Shown: positions 23,641 to 35,665 of the stretch, piece by piece
How positions within the stretch are numbered: the stretch's first letter is position 1
Layout of the letters: each line of letters starts with the position of its first letter
Origin: Penicillium oxalicum
Lineage: Eukaryota; Ascomycota; Eurotiomycetes; Eurotiales; Aspergillaceae
Length of the DNA: 64,000 nt
Reading direction: 5' to 3'
Assembly: GCF_001723175.1 (NCBI RefSeq)
Contig: NC_064651.1
Location: forward strand, 3,720,001 to 3,784,000
Notes under the pieces: model-generated
What the model was told of the DNA's origin: nothing
Seen by the model: the letters and a program-made list of their open reading frames with translations, nothing else
Database searches by the model: none
Translations under genes and position numbers: made by a program

Positions 23641-26608
23641 GATTGCGATTTGGAGGACCTGTGGATTATGAAGAAGTCTATTTGTAGTCTTCTGTGATGA
23701 AGCAGCAATCAACTCTTAGTTGAAGGTGAAGACGAGGGTGTGGCGTGTAGGACTGGTACTGACGTTAGATGGTCATGGATAGCTTGCATCGGGCAACACG
23801 GAGCTTGATTATTGGTCACGTGCTAATTGCCATCCGTCAGCGGTTGGATCTTTGCTTGTAGGTACCGATGAACATGAATTTTTGAGCGACACCACTTGAA
23901 CACGATGCGGCTCGATTGGGCCTCCATACTATTACCCCTCTTAGAATGGGTGGTATTTAAATAGGGGATCTTTTCATTAATCTAAGAATCCGATTTATTA
24001 CCTGATTGGGAGCATCTTTAGTCGATAGCGTGGGCTCGCATGTAGGCGGACGCCGCCCGTTGTTTATTCTAGAACGTCCTCATCCTGTCACCTATACATT
24101 TGCCCAAACAGGTGTGTTGGGAGAGTCTTTTACCCTAGGTGGTCCCGTCGCAATTTCACCGTCCCGAGCAAGTGTTTTCTTTTTTAAGGAACAGAGTCGT
24201 CAGACTCGCTGAGCCAATAGGTGAACGCCCTTGGTCAGTCAATTGAAGTGCCCTTGAACCTCCTTCAAGACCACATCGTGACTGCGTCGACTGGGAACGG
24301 TCCGTCGTCGGACAGACGGCCAAGGCTGAACCCCAAACGAATCCTCCTCTGGAGTTAGACCTACTCGATTTCGACATGTCCCGGACGTGCTTCTACATCT
24401 CGGTGCCAACGAGTTGCTTAGCAGTACATAGGATAAACTACATACTACCGCAGTAAAAAATTTAAGCAGCAAAGCTAGGCGCCCGAGTCTGGACGCTACG
24501 ATCTCTCGTAAAACCCCATCAGTGACTGGGGCGCGCTTTGTCCTGTCGCGCCTCCTCCACTACCCCCCCACGCCTAACCCCGACTGCACAGAAAGACCAA
24601 TGGCGGCACCTCCTGCTATTGTGAACACTACCCTGTCTAGTTCAGTTTTTTGTTTGGCAGACCTACTCTCACCGACTCTGCTCCTAGTGCCTCGAGAGTT
24701 TCCCTTACATGGAAGCATGTAAATTGAGCAGCAGTTGATCCTGTCAGGTCGAGGTGGTCACCAAATCCGGAATGGTGGCACAACTTAAAATCATCACGTT
24801 CGCTTGGTGCTCGTCGGGTCAAATTACGGGAGACCCACCCTCATAGAGGATTCCATGAGCCACCAAAAATTCCACGTTTAATTCAGTGCTTTGCTCTGCC
24901 ATCCCATTGACGGCACTTTTTGTTCTGTTGTACCGAGTCTGTCGCTAGAGCTGCAAGATCAAGTTGATCATCCTCGTCACGGCATCCTTCGGTAGACGGC
25001 TGGACGCTAGTTCCAGGCTTAATCAGAAAAGAGGCCGCGCTCGATGCCTGTGTGACTGCCCCAGCGAACTGATTTTCAAGTGCATTCCTTTTCGTCCCGA
25101 CTGCTTTCGTTCATGATTCATTTGGATCTCTTCCCACCCCGACTCTTCCTGTGCTTCCAGATTGGAAATGCCTCCCATATCCTGGCACCCGTCACTCCTC
25201 GGGGCCAGCGCTGACCAGCGAGAGTATACTACATCTGACAGTCACACACTAACCAGTCTCGGCGAACAGGCCCCGTTGGAATGAAGCCTCGCGGGGCTCT
25301 GAGTAGGTCCTTGGCTTTGAGGATGGAACCAGGGGGGGATTTCTCTCGACTCTGAAATGAGATGAACAATTCTGCTCTTCCAACTCCCACATTGGACGAG
25401 CTCTGCTGCATCCATGGTCGATAATGCGAACGGTGTGGTTTGCTTACTACCGTGGCACCTCCAGTACTGTCGCTCTCGGATGGCGTTCAGGACTTCAGAC
25501 GAATGACCCGACCCGCCCATCTTTCCTCACAATCGGGAGGGTGTCACTGATACTCGCAAGAGATGACAATTTCCCTTGACGGCAGACCTTTGAGGATTGA
25601 TTTCTTCCTTGCCCGTGGAAGAGGCCTTTCCAGCACCACGCGAAAAGTGAAGCAGCACTGTGAGCACGCAACACGCGTATTGAAAGGAACCGGACGTGCG
25701 GCAACTCTTGAAACGGTCTCGTCCTCGTCCAAGCATTACACTATTACATACAATTACCTTGATCTCTATCGAAGGACGAGCATTTTTTTTGGCAGCCTCT
25801 CGAGCCAATTCCGTTCACCGTTCGTACGAGATGGACTCGGTGGTTCCCGTGGTTCCCAACTCCCTCTGCTGTATCGGTGTATGGACATTACACCATGACG
25901 CAGTCCGGGTCTGGGCATCTTTCCCGGCGTGTATTTTTGTAATTTTTCCCTCTCCCACTCTCCACTTCGCCCTTCCATCCCTAACTGCCTTTGCTGCCAT
26001 AAAAATTATACGGGAGGTACGCCAACTGTTTCTTTTATGTCGGAATTTCTTATCAGGAGTGTCTCCCTGGACCCCAATTTACCCCCGTCCTTCTCCATTC
26101 CTTCCTCCCCCGCCTAATTTCCCGTCTTCCTGTCCTGTGGCCACGCACCCCTCTGACCCCCTTTCCCCCTCTCTTCTTTCGGGCAGCCCACCGACAGCTC
26201 ATGCCCAGCCCTCATTTGCCTGAACGTCTCCAGATTCTGGCCCATTCCTGTCGTGACATCCGGGGCCAGCTCTAGTGCGCCTCATTGCCAACCCCTCTGG
26301 TCATTCGTGCACTTCTTGTTTAGCCTTCCCTCTCGGGAAACCCGCTCTCGCTCATCCTGGCCCTCCTGCCCACCAAAACCCCCCCCGTGACTCCGAGCTC
26401 GCCTCAGGCCTCGAATCCACGTGACCACCAGACACCCGTCCCCAACCTCTGTCCTCCCCGTCTGACTGCTAATTGCGGGATCCGGCCTCTAGCTAATTTG
26501 TTCGCAATTCGGGAATTTGAATAATCCAGCCTTGTCGGTATGTATCATCCTCCGTGTATCCTTTTCCTCCTCCTCAAAAAGAGATCTGGCAAAATTTGGG
26601 GGTTGCAA
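23641..26608. other. Divergent intergenic region of RPT3 and SWI1, about 3 kb
   Basis: Region between two divergent genes. The right half (about 25,700-26,500) is strongly pyrimidine-rich on the + strand, consistent with the SWI1 promoter and long leader. Several open frames of 60-175 codons occur, but they are low-complexity or unsupported. No tRNA or other RNA recognised. Confidence 0.45.
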
Positions 26609-26844
26609 GTATGTGTCGAAAAGCTACCGGGTCCGGCGTGAGGCCAGTGTTCGGAAGCGTGTCGCGACCAAGCGCGCCGTCTCTCCCCAGGGCCGGTCGA
26701 CACGCGTTCACACCTTCCACTGAGAATCGGTCATCACTGGCCACATTGTCTCAGGCAGGATGGTTGTGCCCGACCGAAAGATCGTTTCTGATGGCGACGC
26801 GTCTTCTTCATCAGACCGTGCTAACAAGTGATTGTGTACTGCAG
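26609..26844 (+). other. Probable 5' UTR intron of SWI1
   Basis: A GTATGT donor at 26609, a TGCTAAC branch site at about 26818-26824 and a GCAG acceptor at 26841-26844 lie just upstream of the SWI1 ATG at 26868. The stretch is open in places but shows no similarity. Transcript data would be needed to fix the donor. Confidence 0.5.
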
Positions 26845-26867
26845 ATGGTTTGAAAAAATCACACGAC

Positions 26868-29800
26868 ATGAACGATTGGCTAGCCGACGCCTCGAATATT
26901 CCTGGCCAGAATAATGGCGCATTTAATTCTGCAACCATAGACCCAGCAAATGCTTTCTTTCACGCCTCGTCCAACCCTCCGGATCCAAACCAATACCAGC
27001 GCATGTTTAATGGCGTGCCGCGCAACGCTTCTCCCGTTTTCCACAACTCCAATCAGGTGATCCCATCCAAGCGAACCCGGCCTGAGGATGGAATGCCCAT
27101 GTCACCCAGGCCTGGCCCCGGTACGGGCATGACTGGGTCCCGATCGCAAACTCCCCATCAAGTACCTTTTCCCGGATACCAAGGTCCACCGAATGGAGCT
27201 CAATTTCCGCAGCATCCCACAGCCTATCAGCACTTGCAACAAGGCGCCTCGCCTAGTGTGACGCAGTCGCCCATCTTGCAAGACTTTGACCAACAGAGTG
27301 CACGCATGGGGACAGCTTCCCCGAGCCCCTACTCTCCGGCCGGGCCACATGTAGGGAGTGGCCCTCAGATGTCGCCATCTCAGTCAGATGTGAGTCGCGT
27401 CAATACGCCGCAAAATGGCCAATTTATGTCCGGGCAATCTTTCCCCCAGTCGATGAACCCCCAGTTCCAGCAAGGGCCTGGCATGACTCCCGCGGCACAG
27501 CAATCTCAAATGCAATCGCAACAGTTCAGTGGGATGTCGCACGTACCTCAGAATTATCAACAAGCAATTGCGCAACAGCAACAACGGCTACGCCAAATGC
27601 AGATGCAAACTCAACAAATGAATCCAAATTCCAATCCTCAGATGGGCAGTCGGCCTCCCGTTCCAAGTGGCATGAATCCAATGGCGAACCCACAGCAGAT
27701 GGCTGCAATTCGTCAGATGCAGCAGCAACAACAACAGCAGCAGCAGCAACAACAAAATATGGGCAAACCCAATAACCCGGAAATGTTTATTCGGACATTA
27801 CAGAAATTCATGATGACACGAAACCTCCCATTCGACCAGAATCCTATCATCAGTGGTCGTCCGATTAACCTCATGCAATTGTACGGAACTGTGATGAAAA
27901 TGGGCGGGTCGAAGAAAGTAACTGCCATGAATTTGTGGCCAATGGTCGCGCAGCAACTTCAATTCCCGCAAGCACAGTTCCCGATGGCTGCACAAGAGGT
28001 TCGGGAATACCATCAAAGAAATCTTGCTCCCTATGAGCAGGCATACTTTCAATCCCAATCCAAACAGTATGCCGAGATGCAGCAACAGCAGCAGCAGCAG
28101 CAACAGCAGCAACAGCAACAACAACAACAGCAGCAGCAGCAGCAGCAGCCCGCCGCCGCCACAACAGTCACAAAATCAGCAACCTCACCCTCACCCTCAG
28201 CAGCAACAACATCAACAACAACAACAACAACACCCCCATGCCCTGCAACATCATAGTGGAATTCAACGTCAACCCAGCGACCCCTCGATAATGCAGTTCC
28301 AGTCCCCCCAACCTAAGCCCGGACCGAGCTTCGACCCATCTCACCCGTCGATTGCGAATACCCCTCAAACAAGCACTCCCGTCTCTGCGACTGCTCAAGG
28401 GACTCCAATCAATGGTTTTGCTACCCCGACTCAGCTAAGAGGTCAAAGCAAGCCACCCCAAGCGGGGCATCGGCTGAGCGTGTCACGGCATTCACAGCCG
28501 CCAGGTCCCGCACCTGATGCACCGAGCCAATTCGCTGCACCTTCCCCGTCTCAGCAGAGAAAAGCCTCGGCGACACCTGGGCCACAGCCAGTACAGCCAC
28601 CGGAACCCACGCCAGAACAAGTCTACAAGCGGCCGATTGAAGATCCCTTCAAACCTATGATCATCACCGAGCAGCGGCTTCATGGGCCGATTCAAGTCGA
28701 AGAAATGTTCCACATGGGTGAGGAAATATCAGCACTTCGGCCAACAGTACCAAGCTTCGCGGAGTTGGGCATCATAGACATCCACGCCTTGACCATGAGT
28801 TTGAAGTCTGGAATCCACGCTGAAACTCGACTGGCCCTTGATACTCTCATCACAATTTCCAGTCAGCCAAGCATCCAGATATCACTGGAAAGCACAGAGG
28901 ACTTGGTCGAGAGCTTGGTAGATTGTGCCGATGAGCAAGCCGAGTTCTTGGCAGAGCACGTTGAAGAAATCAGCGAACAGATATCGCTGCGGTCTTACGA
29001 AGATGTCACCCGGGGCTGTCAATATGAACACGCTGCGCTTGCGGATGTTTTCGAATTTGGGAGCCTTGACTATGAATTGAATTGCGCCATAGATCGTCTG
29101 ATCTGTATCACCACCATTCTTCGAAACCTGTCATTCAGTGAATCCAACTTCGAGTCCCTCGGGGTGCCTGCTGTGACGCAGTGTCTCGCAAACATTTTCA
29201 GAAATATCGGCACCCGCGATCGATACCTGCGCACGGATCAAAACCTCTTGGATTTCATGAAGGATGCTGTGATCTTCATGAGCAACTTGGCCCATGTCAT
29301 GCAAATACCAGGGAAGGAAGAAGCTTTGAGCCTTTTGCATTTCTTGCTGGCATTTTTGCCTTCCCCCGGGCCCACGGAGGTGAAGCCCGGACAACTTCTG
29401 TTTACGACCTTTAATCCATCTATTCATCGCTACACCCCCGCTGCAGTAGACGGGCTCGCCAAATTGCTAGCACGAGATGATCCCAATCGGGTCTTCTTCG
29501 GCTCGATCTTTTCGGGCGATGGCTTGGCGGCCCCGCAGCCCGAGCTGCTTACTCGGGCGTTTGGCCTTGCAATTTGCGCCGTTCCAGATCGGAGACCTCT
29601 AGCAGTGGCCGACGCTCGCCTTGTTTTTCTGATGCAAGGCCTGTTAGCAGCCGATGTCTTGACAACCTTTGCAGATGGGGTCCTCGCCAAGCAATGGCTT
29701 GGGTCCGTCGATGGATTTGCTGCTCATCTGCTGCGTGTGTCGTGCCTGCTGTGTACCGAGCGTCTTTCAACCATCAATCCGCGTCAAAATCGGCAAGCTG

Positions 29801-30018
29801 AAACGGAAGCCTTTGCATACAGCTCCATCATCCATCGTGGTCTCGGTATTCTGCGGCGACTCGCGGAGAAGTCCAAACAAGTCGATAGCTCCGCCCAGCT
29901 TCGACTTCCTTCGGGCATCCTCCCCAGTAAAGAAAGCTTACTTGGCGCGTTGCTTCTCGCGAACATGGATCCGACCATCATTCGCCAGCTCCTTACATAT
30001 GCCAACCTCGCAGAGTAG
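26868..30018 (+). CDS. SWI1: SWI/SNF subunit Swi1 (ARID domain), with apparent 1-nt frame break
   Basis: ARID-containing subunit of the SWI/SNF chromatin remodeller; nuclear. Starts MNDWLADASNIPGQNNGAFN at 26868. A long Q/N/P/S-rich N-terminus leads to a 12-Gln tract (27720-27755). The ARID domain follows at about residues 300-395 (MFIRTLQKFM...NPIISGRPINLMQLY...VTAMNLWPMVAQQL). A second tract of 23 Gln codons lies at 28080-28148. Directly after it the frame changes: the first frame ends at 28256 with low-complexity residues, while the second frame continues through QPHPHP, a Pro/Gln linker and the conserved C-terminal helical domain to 30018. One extra base in CCC at 28149-28151 explains this; without it the product is about 1049 residues. 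No splice pair accounts for the switch. Sequencing slippage or a real indel are both possible. Confidence 0.9.
28080..28148 (+). repeat. CAG/CAA tract encoding 23 glutamines
   Basis: Twenty-three consecutive Gln codons in SWI1, with CAG and CAA interspersed, next to the frame break at 28149. A shorter tract of 12 Gln codons lies at 27720-27755. Such tracts are prone to length change and to base-calling error. Confidence 0.95.
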
Positions 30019-32271
30019 AGAGAAAACCGAAAAGCCCCATCAGTCCACGTCTTCCTTTCTTACAGCGTGCCTCGCCTGTCTTGCAACGTTGTCATGTTTG
30101 AAGCGATTGATCTGCTAAGCGTGGTGAGGCGATTGAAGGCTGGTTTCTTCAGGCGCGCAATTCTCGAAATGATGAAGCACTTGCCACACGCATGCAGCAC
30201 AGCAATATTTGAAGTTCTATCATGTCATTTTTATTCCTCTATTTTCATGTCGGCAGACTCGGTCACCGCTGCCGGCTACTTCTTTACGATGGGCTTGGTC
30301 TGCCTCCACCTACGCCTTTGTCATCGGCTGGACGGAGTTTTCTTGAAATATTTCTTTTCCTCCTTCGCTGGCGCCAACGGGTCACCAAGAGGGTTTTCTT
30401 TTTTTTTGTTTCTCTTTTCTTTGCGCCCCCAGCTTACGGCTTTGAGCATCCTAGCTTGATTGTGAAATAGCGTTGTTGTGTGTTCAATTTTTATGTACAA
30501 TGCTCAATATACCCTCTACTGAGTGGCAGAGATTCTCCCTACCTTGATCTGTAATGAATATCTTGGGATTCTTGGTAAGGGTCCCAAGCGTGTATGACTA
30601 GGCACGGTGTAATGACATGGCAATCCAGTCCAAAAAGTGATATCTAATGCCGACCTCGACACCTGCCCGTCCACCCATCGATGTCACGTTCCTGTTCCAG
30701 ATAGCTCCCTCTGAGCTTTAAGCCTACAAGTGCCAGGCTGGGCTGATTTCCAGATGCGAGCCACCTCACTGAACAGACTCTTGGCTAGTAAGCCAGTTGG
30801 GATGGGCACGCGCAGGGGACTTTATTGGCTTTGTCATTGAATATCATCTCTCGATGTTTTCCCTTCTTCATTTTCCTCTTGGATCCTTCTAGACATCAGC
30901 GGTATGTTGTACAGTCAGTCCTTTCGGGTTCTTTTCAGGCTACTGTTGGACGAGCCATGCATGAATTTCCCACCTTTTCGCACTACAGCAAGGTAGATTC
31001 GGCTGTGACCACGCCAACACAGAATTCGACATTGCCTGATCATGCATCGGCCGCAAACTATACAAATTGCGCTTGCAGGCAGATGCCACAGGCGGCTAAT
31101 TCTTGGCCATGAGCAAAAAAGAGTAAGATCATATTCCCCACGCATCGCTTGATCTATGCGTTGGAATTGTTATCCCTATGCTGAAGCCACACTGGTCAAT
31201 CAGGAGGTGGTCCCCATGAACCCGCCTTGGTTGGTGATGTGAGGCTTTTGTTCCATTATAGGGCACTAGCTGTTTGACTTGGGAGTGACAAGACTACTAT
31301 GATGCATTCAACCTGGCCCAAGGTTCTAATTTTTGGGCACACTAGCTTTTGGTTAGTTAGGAGAGAGAAGTCCGCAGATAATAGGCATTGTGATCTTGTT
31401 TGGGCACCCGCTTACTCTGCGCCGACTGTATCAAACGATTATCAGAAATTTTTAAACTAGACATCATTCGATGGAGGAGTGACTGATCCTTTGAAGCGAA
31501 GCATGATCCCTAAAGCTCCACTGATATGACGGACTGCGAAGGACAGGCTTCGAGACGTGATAGGTAAGGTCATTCAAATAATAAATAATGCAATTTTGAG
31601 CTTACACTTAGTTTGGGCGTAAATGGCGACGATGGTGCCGCTTACTGAGTTGCAGAGCGCCAACAGAAGTTGCTCCCCGAAAAGGGACCTCAATCAATTA
31701 TCGGACGCCTATTTTCTCCTGGCCCGCCAATGTGAAGTTACGTTTCTGTTGAGCTGATTCAGGCTGCAGACTGAGTGGAGCTATTCTCCTCCAAGCCCAC
31801 TTCTTTTATCAGCCCTACATTTTCCGAATGAGGTTTTGGCAGCTTTGTGATGATCATATTTAACGAGCTAGGTATCTCGTCATGGGCTTCCACTTTCTCA
31901 TTTCTCTCTTATCCCTCTTCGAAGAGATGATGATAGTTTTGACAGAAAATGGATGCAATTCTCCGTTCTGGAAGCGAGTCTGCTGGGCGGATCAAATTCA
32001 GCATTGAAGCCAAACGAAAGGTCGTCGAGGAGATCTCTGGGACAGATTCATCTTTCTGCTCAGTCATTGACCAAGTGGCTGACAGACATGCCATGCAACG
32101 ACTCGATTTGAATCATCATGCGAATATAGAATGCCGTCTTCGACGCCGGAGCGTCATACCGCTGAGGCGACCCACGGCTTGTGTTGTTCCGCTCCCTGTT
32201 CGTGGCATCAGGGACACAAGTAATGCGATTGTGACCCTTCCACAGGCTCGAGTTCTCAAGACTCTTGTCTG
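30019..32271. other. Convergent intergenic region, 2.25 kb
   Basis: Between the SWI1 stop (+) and the decarboxylase stop (-). A 150-codon ATG frame at 31949-32401 runs antisense into the decarboxylase 3' exon, but has no recognisable similarity and is not called. Otherwise nothing seen. Confidence 0.45.
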
Positions 32272-33141
32272 TCAGGTGGCCAGAGCCAGCCGCTCTTCTA
32301 TAATCGAAACAACTTCGGTCCACTCTCGCATGGCTCCGATTCCGAGGTCTCCACAAGCGAGCATTTTCTGTTGCGCGTCATCAGTGGGACAGTCGGCTTA
32401 AGACAGGATTGTTAGATCAGATGAAATCTTTGCACATCACATACATCAATCGGCCTGAAGACCTCAAACCAGCCACCGCCAATCCTCTGTCCATTTGCAT
32501 CGAATTGGACGCCCCAATCTTGCTCCAAAACCCGAATGTGTTGCGTGGTGATCGGGTGCACCCACATGGCGACATTCATGGCGGGAAATACCACGATCCG
32601 CTTGTCCATACCTTCAATTTGACCAGTCGTATCCCATGCGCGAATCGTATCCGTGAGCAAATTATCAGACATTCCATTGACGATCTTGGCCAATGTATTG
32701 GCACTGAGCGGCGCAATGACCAAGATATGTGCCCATTTGCGCAAATTGATATGTAAGATCCCTGTACCGCGAACCCACGACTCTCTCAACTCATCTTGGT
32801 CGCGGTAAACCCCATCGACATTAGGGAGCGCAGCAAGGGATTCGATGGTGGGCTGCTCTTGAGTCTGCCCATTCAGAAAGTTTGCCGCCGAGTTGGTCAA
32901 AATGACTCTGATGGATAGATTTGGATATTTGACCAGCGCTTTGATGATATGACCAAGTTTGATGGTTGCAACGGAGCCGCTTCTACAATTCAGATTGGTC
33001 TATGTATCAGTACGACCTGACATGAGCACAATCGCAAAACACAATCTTGGAACCTTACGCAGCCAAGAGAAGGTGCTTCTTGCCGTCGTCCATCGCGGCA
33101 GCAACGACCTCTGCAGGGTTGGTAGAAATTACTTGAGACAT
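32272..33141 (-). CDS. CAB3: Phosphopantothenoylcysteine decarboxylase (Hal3/Cab3 family)
   Basis: FMN-dependent decarboxylation of phosphopantothenoylcysteine to phosphopantetheine, a step in coenzyme A synthesis. Three exons: 33141-33059, 32982-32445 and 32367-32272, giving 238 residues. Visible family features are the flavoprotein start (LLLAASGSVATIKL), the active-site His in GILHINLRKWA, APLSANTLAKIVNGMSDNLL, the substrate motif PAMNVAMW and the catalytic Cys in KMLACGDLGIGAM. The last exon is needed to supply that Cys; reading straight through the second intron gives a stop and loses it. All three key elements are present, so it should be catalytic rather than a pure phosphatase inhibitor. 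It lacks the long acidic extensions of yeast Sis2/Vhs3. Confidence 0.93.
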
Positions 33142-34532
33142 GGCAGCGACTCGAGCGAGACTTGTCGACTCGAGACCCGGGTATCCTGAGAATTCAGAGA
33201 GGCCGCAATCTGACAAATCGGCCTTGACGTAACCCGATGTTTTATGGAGATGTCGTTGTCGCGCGGGAGATACCCGTGGGCACGGGCCATTAATGCGTGA
33301 TCGATGGAAAGTCTCCGATTGTTTACTTGGACGGGAACCGGACTTTTGCACCGCAGACACAGTAGCCGACACCGAGCACTGCAACGTTTATTACCTGCAA
33401 GTATATATTCAAGGATACTAGGATCATATCCAGCATAATGATAATCATACCGCCTACTCCATAGAAGTCAAGTCGGTGTTCATCTCTTGCTTAGATCTCT
33501 ATCCTTATTCAGGGCCTTCTCGTCCAACCAAGTCTCACCGATGAGTCTCCGGGACCATGAGGAGGCATCAATTGGTCCGCATGTATCTACGCACTACATT
33601 ACTAGGTATCGGCGACATTGAAAAGGCCGTGCTTGTTTCATTCCTCATTCTATATTTGTTTAATTTTTACGTTTCGACTGGGACGAAAAAAAGAGGGGGA
33701 GTTCTGTTTGCTATAGTTTATGCAAACATGGGATGAGATCAATCATGCTGTGACTGTCCAGCTCGAGAATGACTGGCAATGACTATCGACTCCGGTACTA
33801 ACGATTCCTATAATGCGCAAGTCAGTGAACGGAAAGTGGTAGACTGTGCTCGGTTGTCCAGACTATGGCTGTTCCATACCTGCCAGTATTGAAGTTGATG
33901 AGACAGTTCCACCTGGCTCATGTGTCTTTTCACATTCTCACTACGGAGAACGACGACTTCTTTAGGGCTGGTTAAGAAGAGCTAATTGACAAGATCCTTC
34001 AAGATCGTGAGAAATTGGCTCTTCTCCTCCTCGATGGGTCGGCCAACCTTTACTCTATCCTGTCTCTGTGAAAAGTCTAGAGCAAATCTACGGCAGAGAA
34101 GCCAAGCGGAAGCAACTCCGTAATGGTTGGGAAAAAGAGATAAGCCTGACAGGGAATCGAATTTGAAGTGGCCTGGAATACAAGCCCATGGAAGATGAAC
34201 ACAAGCGCCAGAAGCAGATCAAAACACCCGCAGATAAATCGAGAATCAAGTCCCCCAAACCGGGATTAATAATACACATCAACGGAGTAAGGAGTCGAGA
34301 GAGTTAAGGGAAAAAGAAAACAGGATAATCATCCGTATATCCGTGTGCGGCCTTTCGCGGCCGGTGCGCAGCTCCCACTCTTGCTAGTCCTCCATGCTTT
34401 TCGTTTCCATCTTTCGCAAGCCCTTCTTGCGCGACTTTAGGGACCCGTGAGGATTCGGATGAGCTAGACGCCTCAAGTCTTTTGCATCAAATGGCGAATC
34501 AACGTCGGATGTCCGAAGGGACAGAACGGTTC
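33142..34532. other. Intergenic, 1.4 kb
   Basis: 5' flank of the decarboxylase gene and 3' flank of the mL49 gene, both on the minus strand. No coding or RNA feature recognised. Confidence 0.5.
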
Positions 34533-35380
34533 TTAAAAATTCCGTTCCTGAAGAAATTTGACAATCTCGGGTTTGCGCCAGCCCTGTGAAGGAAAGTAAA
34601 AATCAATACGACGTTCATCGAATTACTGTCAGACTTGGCAATTTGCCGAGAAAATTGTAAACCTACCTTGACGATTATGTGACCAGTAAGTCTGTTGATG
34701 GAGACATCGGGGCTCCGAGTGTCAATGCCGAGACTAATGGCCAAGTCATTCCGGAACGCATCCAAGTCACCCTCGGTTTTCTGAATCTTGGTGAGCTGCT
34801 TCGTGCCGCCAGCTTTTGTGACGAGGTAGACAGGTAACTGGTTAGAGCCGGTCCGTCGAACGAAGTAAGGAAGATTCGTAAGTGACAAAGTTGAATTTAA
34901 CGGCTTGCCACTCTTGGGCAATGGTGCGGATTGTGAGACAGGCTGCTCCTTAAGTGCTTGCGCTTCGCGACGTAGTTGAGTAAGGAAGCTGCGGCTTTGC
35001 TGGGTAGGGAGAGGGAATCGAGAAGAGGATGAGCGACATGAGGAGCGAAGTTGAGAGACTACGAGATTGATTGCAAGCAAGTTAGAATAAATTAATTTTG
35101 TCACCCACTCTCAAGACCACTGGGAAGAGTGGCCCAGCTTCCTTCGGACACCGGCAATGCAACAGATTGTTCACTCCACCGATCATTACCAGGACGATCA
35201 GAGCTTGGCGGCTCGCGCAAAGGATGTTGCGTGAGGATAAACAGAGAGAAACTTACAGGAAGACAATGGTGAGAATCGGCTACATGTTTGTACGGAAGCC
35301 ACGGATTGAGCCAAGCGGATATTGGCAGTCTGTGTGCACACAGAGGAGGCGACCGAGGCCGACTGTCGGAAAGACGCCAT
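34533..35380 (-). CDS. IMG2: Mitochondrial large ribosomal subunit protein mL49 (Img2)
   Basis: Structural protein of the mitochondrial large ribosomal subunit. Three exons: 35380-35257, 35058-34667 and 34583-34533, giving 188 residues. The first exon supplies a basic, Ser-rich mitochondrial targeting sequence (MASFRQSASVASSV...). The Img2 domain includes NLPYFVRRTGSNQLPVY, KAGGTKQLTKIQKTEGD, INRLTGHIIVKGWRKPEIV and the end KFLQERNF, which needs the last exon. Start chosen at 35380 because the open frame of exon 2 otherwise has only a GTG. Intron 1 is long for this genome (198 nt). Divergent from the eIF3e gene with 285 bp between start codons. Confidence 0.9.
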
Positions 35381-35665
35381 CGAGGGTCTTAATCGTGGTC
35401 GACAAGAGAACCAGTCTGCACAACCTAGGGATATGGAAAGGTTGACAAGCACCTCGGGGTCAAGACAGTGAGCTCATTACAGCCGTCGACGGCACGAATG
35501 ATGAAGCAGGTTCTTTTCGCGGCGATTTTCTGCCACCGCCCCCGCAACTCAACTCGATACCAAAAATGGTTTAGCGCCCACACACCCTCCCGCACACAAA
35601 TTCCAAGTGCAAAGTGCATCGTGCCTTGTCTTTGGTCTTTGAACAACTCATACCAGTCATTCAGT
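35381..35665. promoter_or_regulatory. Bidirectional promoter of IMG2 and eIF3e
   Basis: 285 bp between divergent start codons. No TATA box is evident. The pairing of a mitochondrial ribosomal gene with a translation-initiation gene may give shared growth control, which is an inference. Confidence 0.5.

Noticed and set aside
25696..26223. Long plus-strand frame upstream of SWI1
   Set aside because: Pyrimidine-rich leader gives a low-complexity Pro/Ser/Phe translation; consistent with untranslated sequence.
28149..28256. An intron to explain the SWI1 frame change
   Set aside because: Possible GT-AG pairs are far too short or lack a branch site; both frames are repeat-derived up to the indel.
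31949..32401. 150-codon ATG frame on the plus strand
   Set aside because: Runs antisense into the decarboxylase last exon, has no domain or repeat I recognise and no supporting promoter or splice signals.
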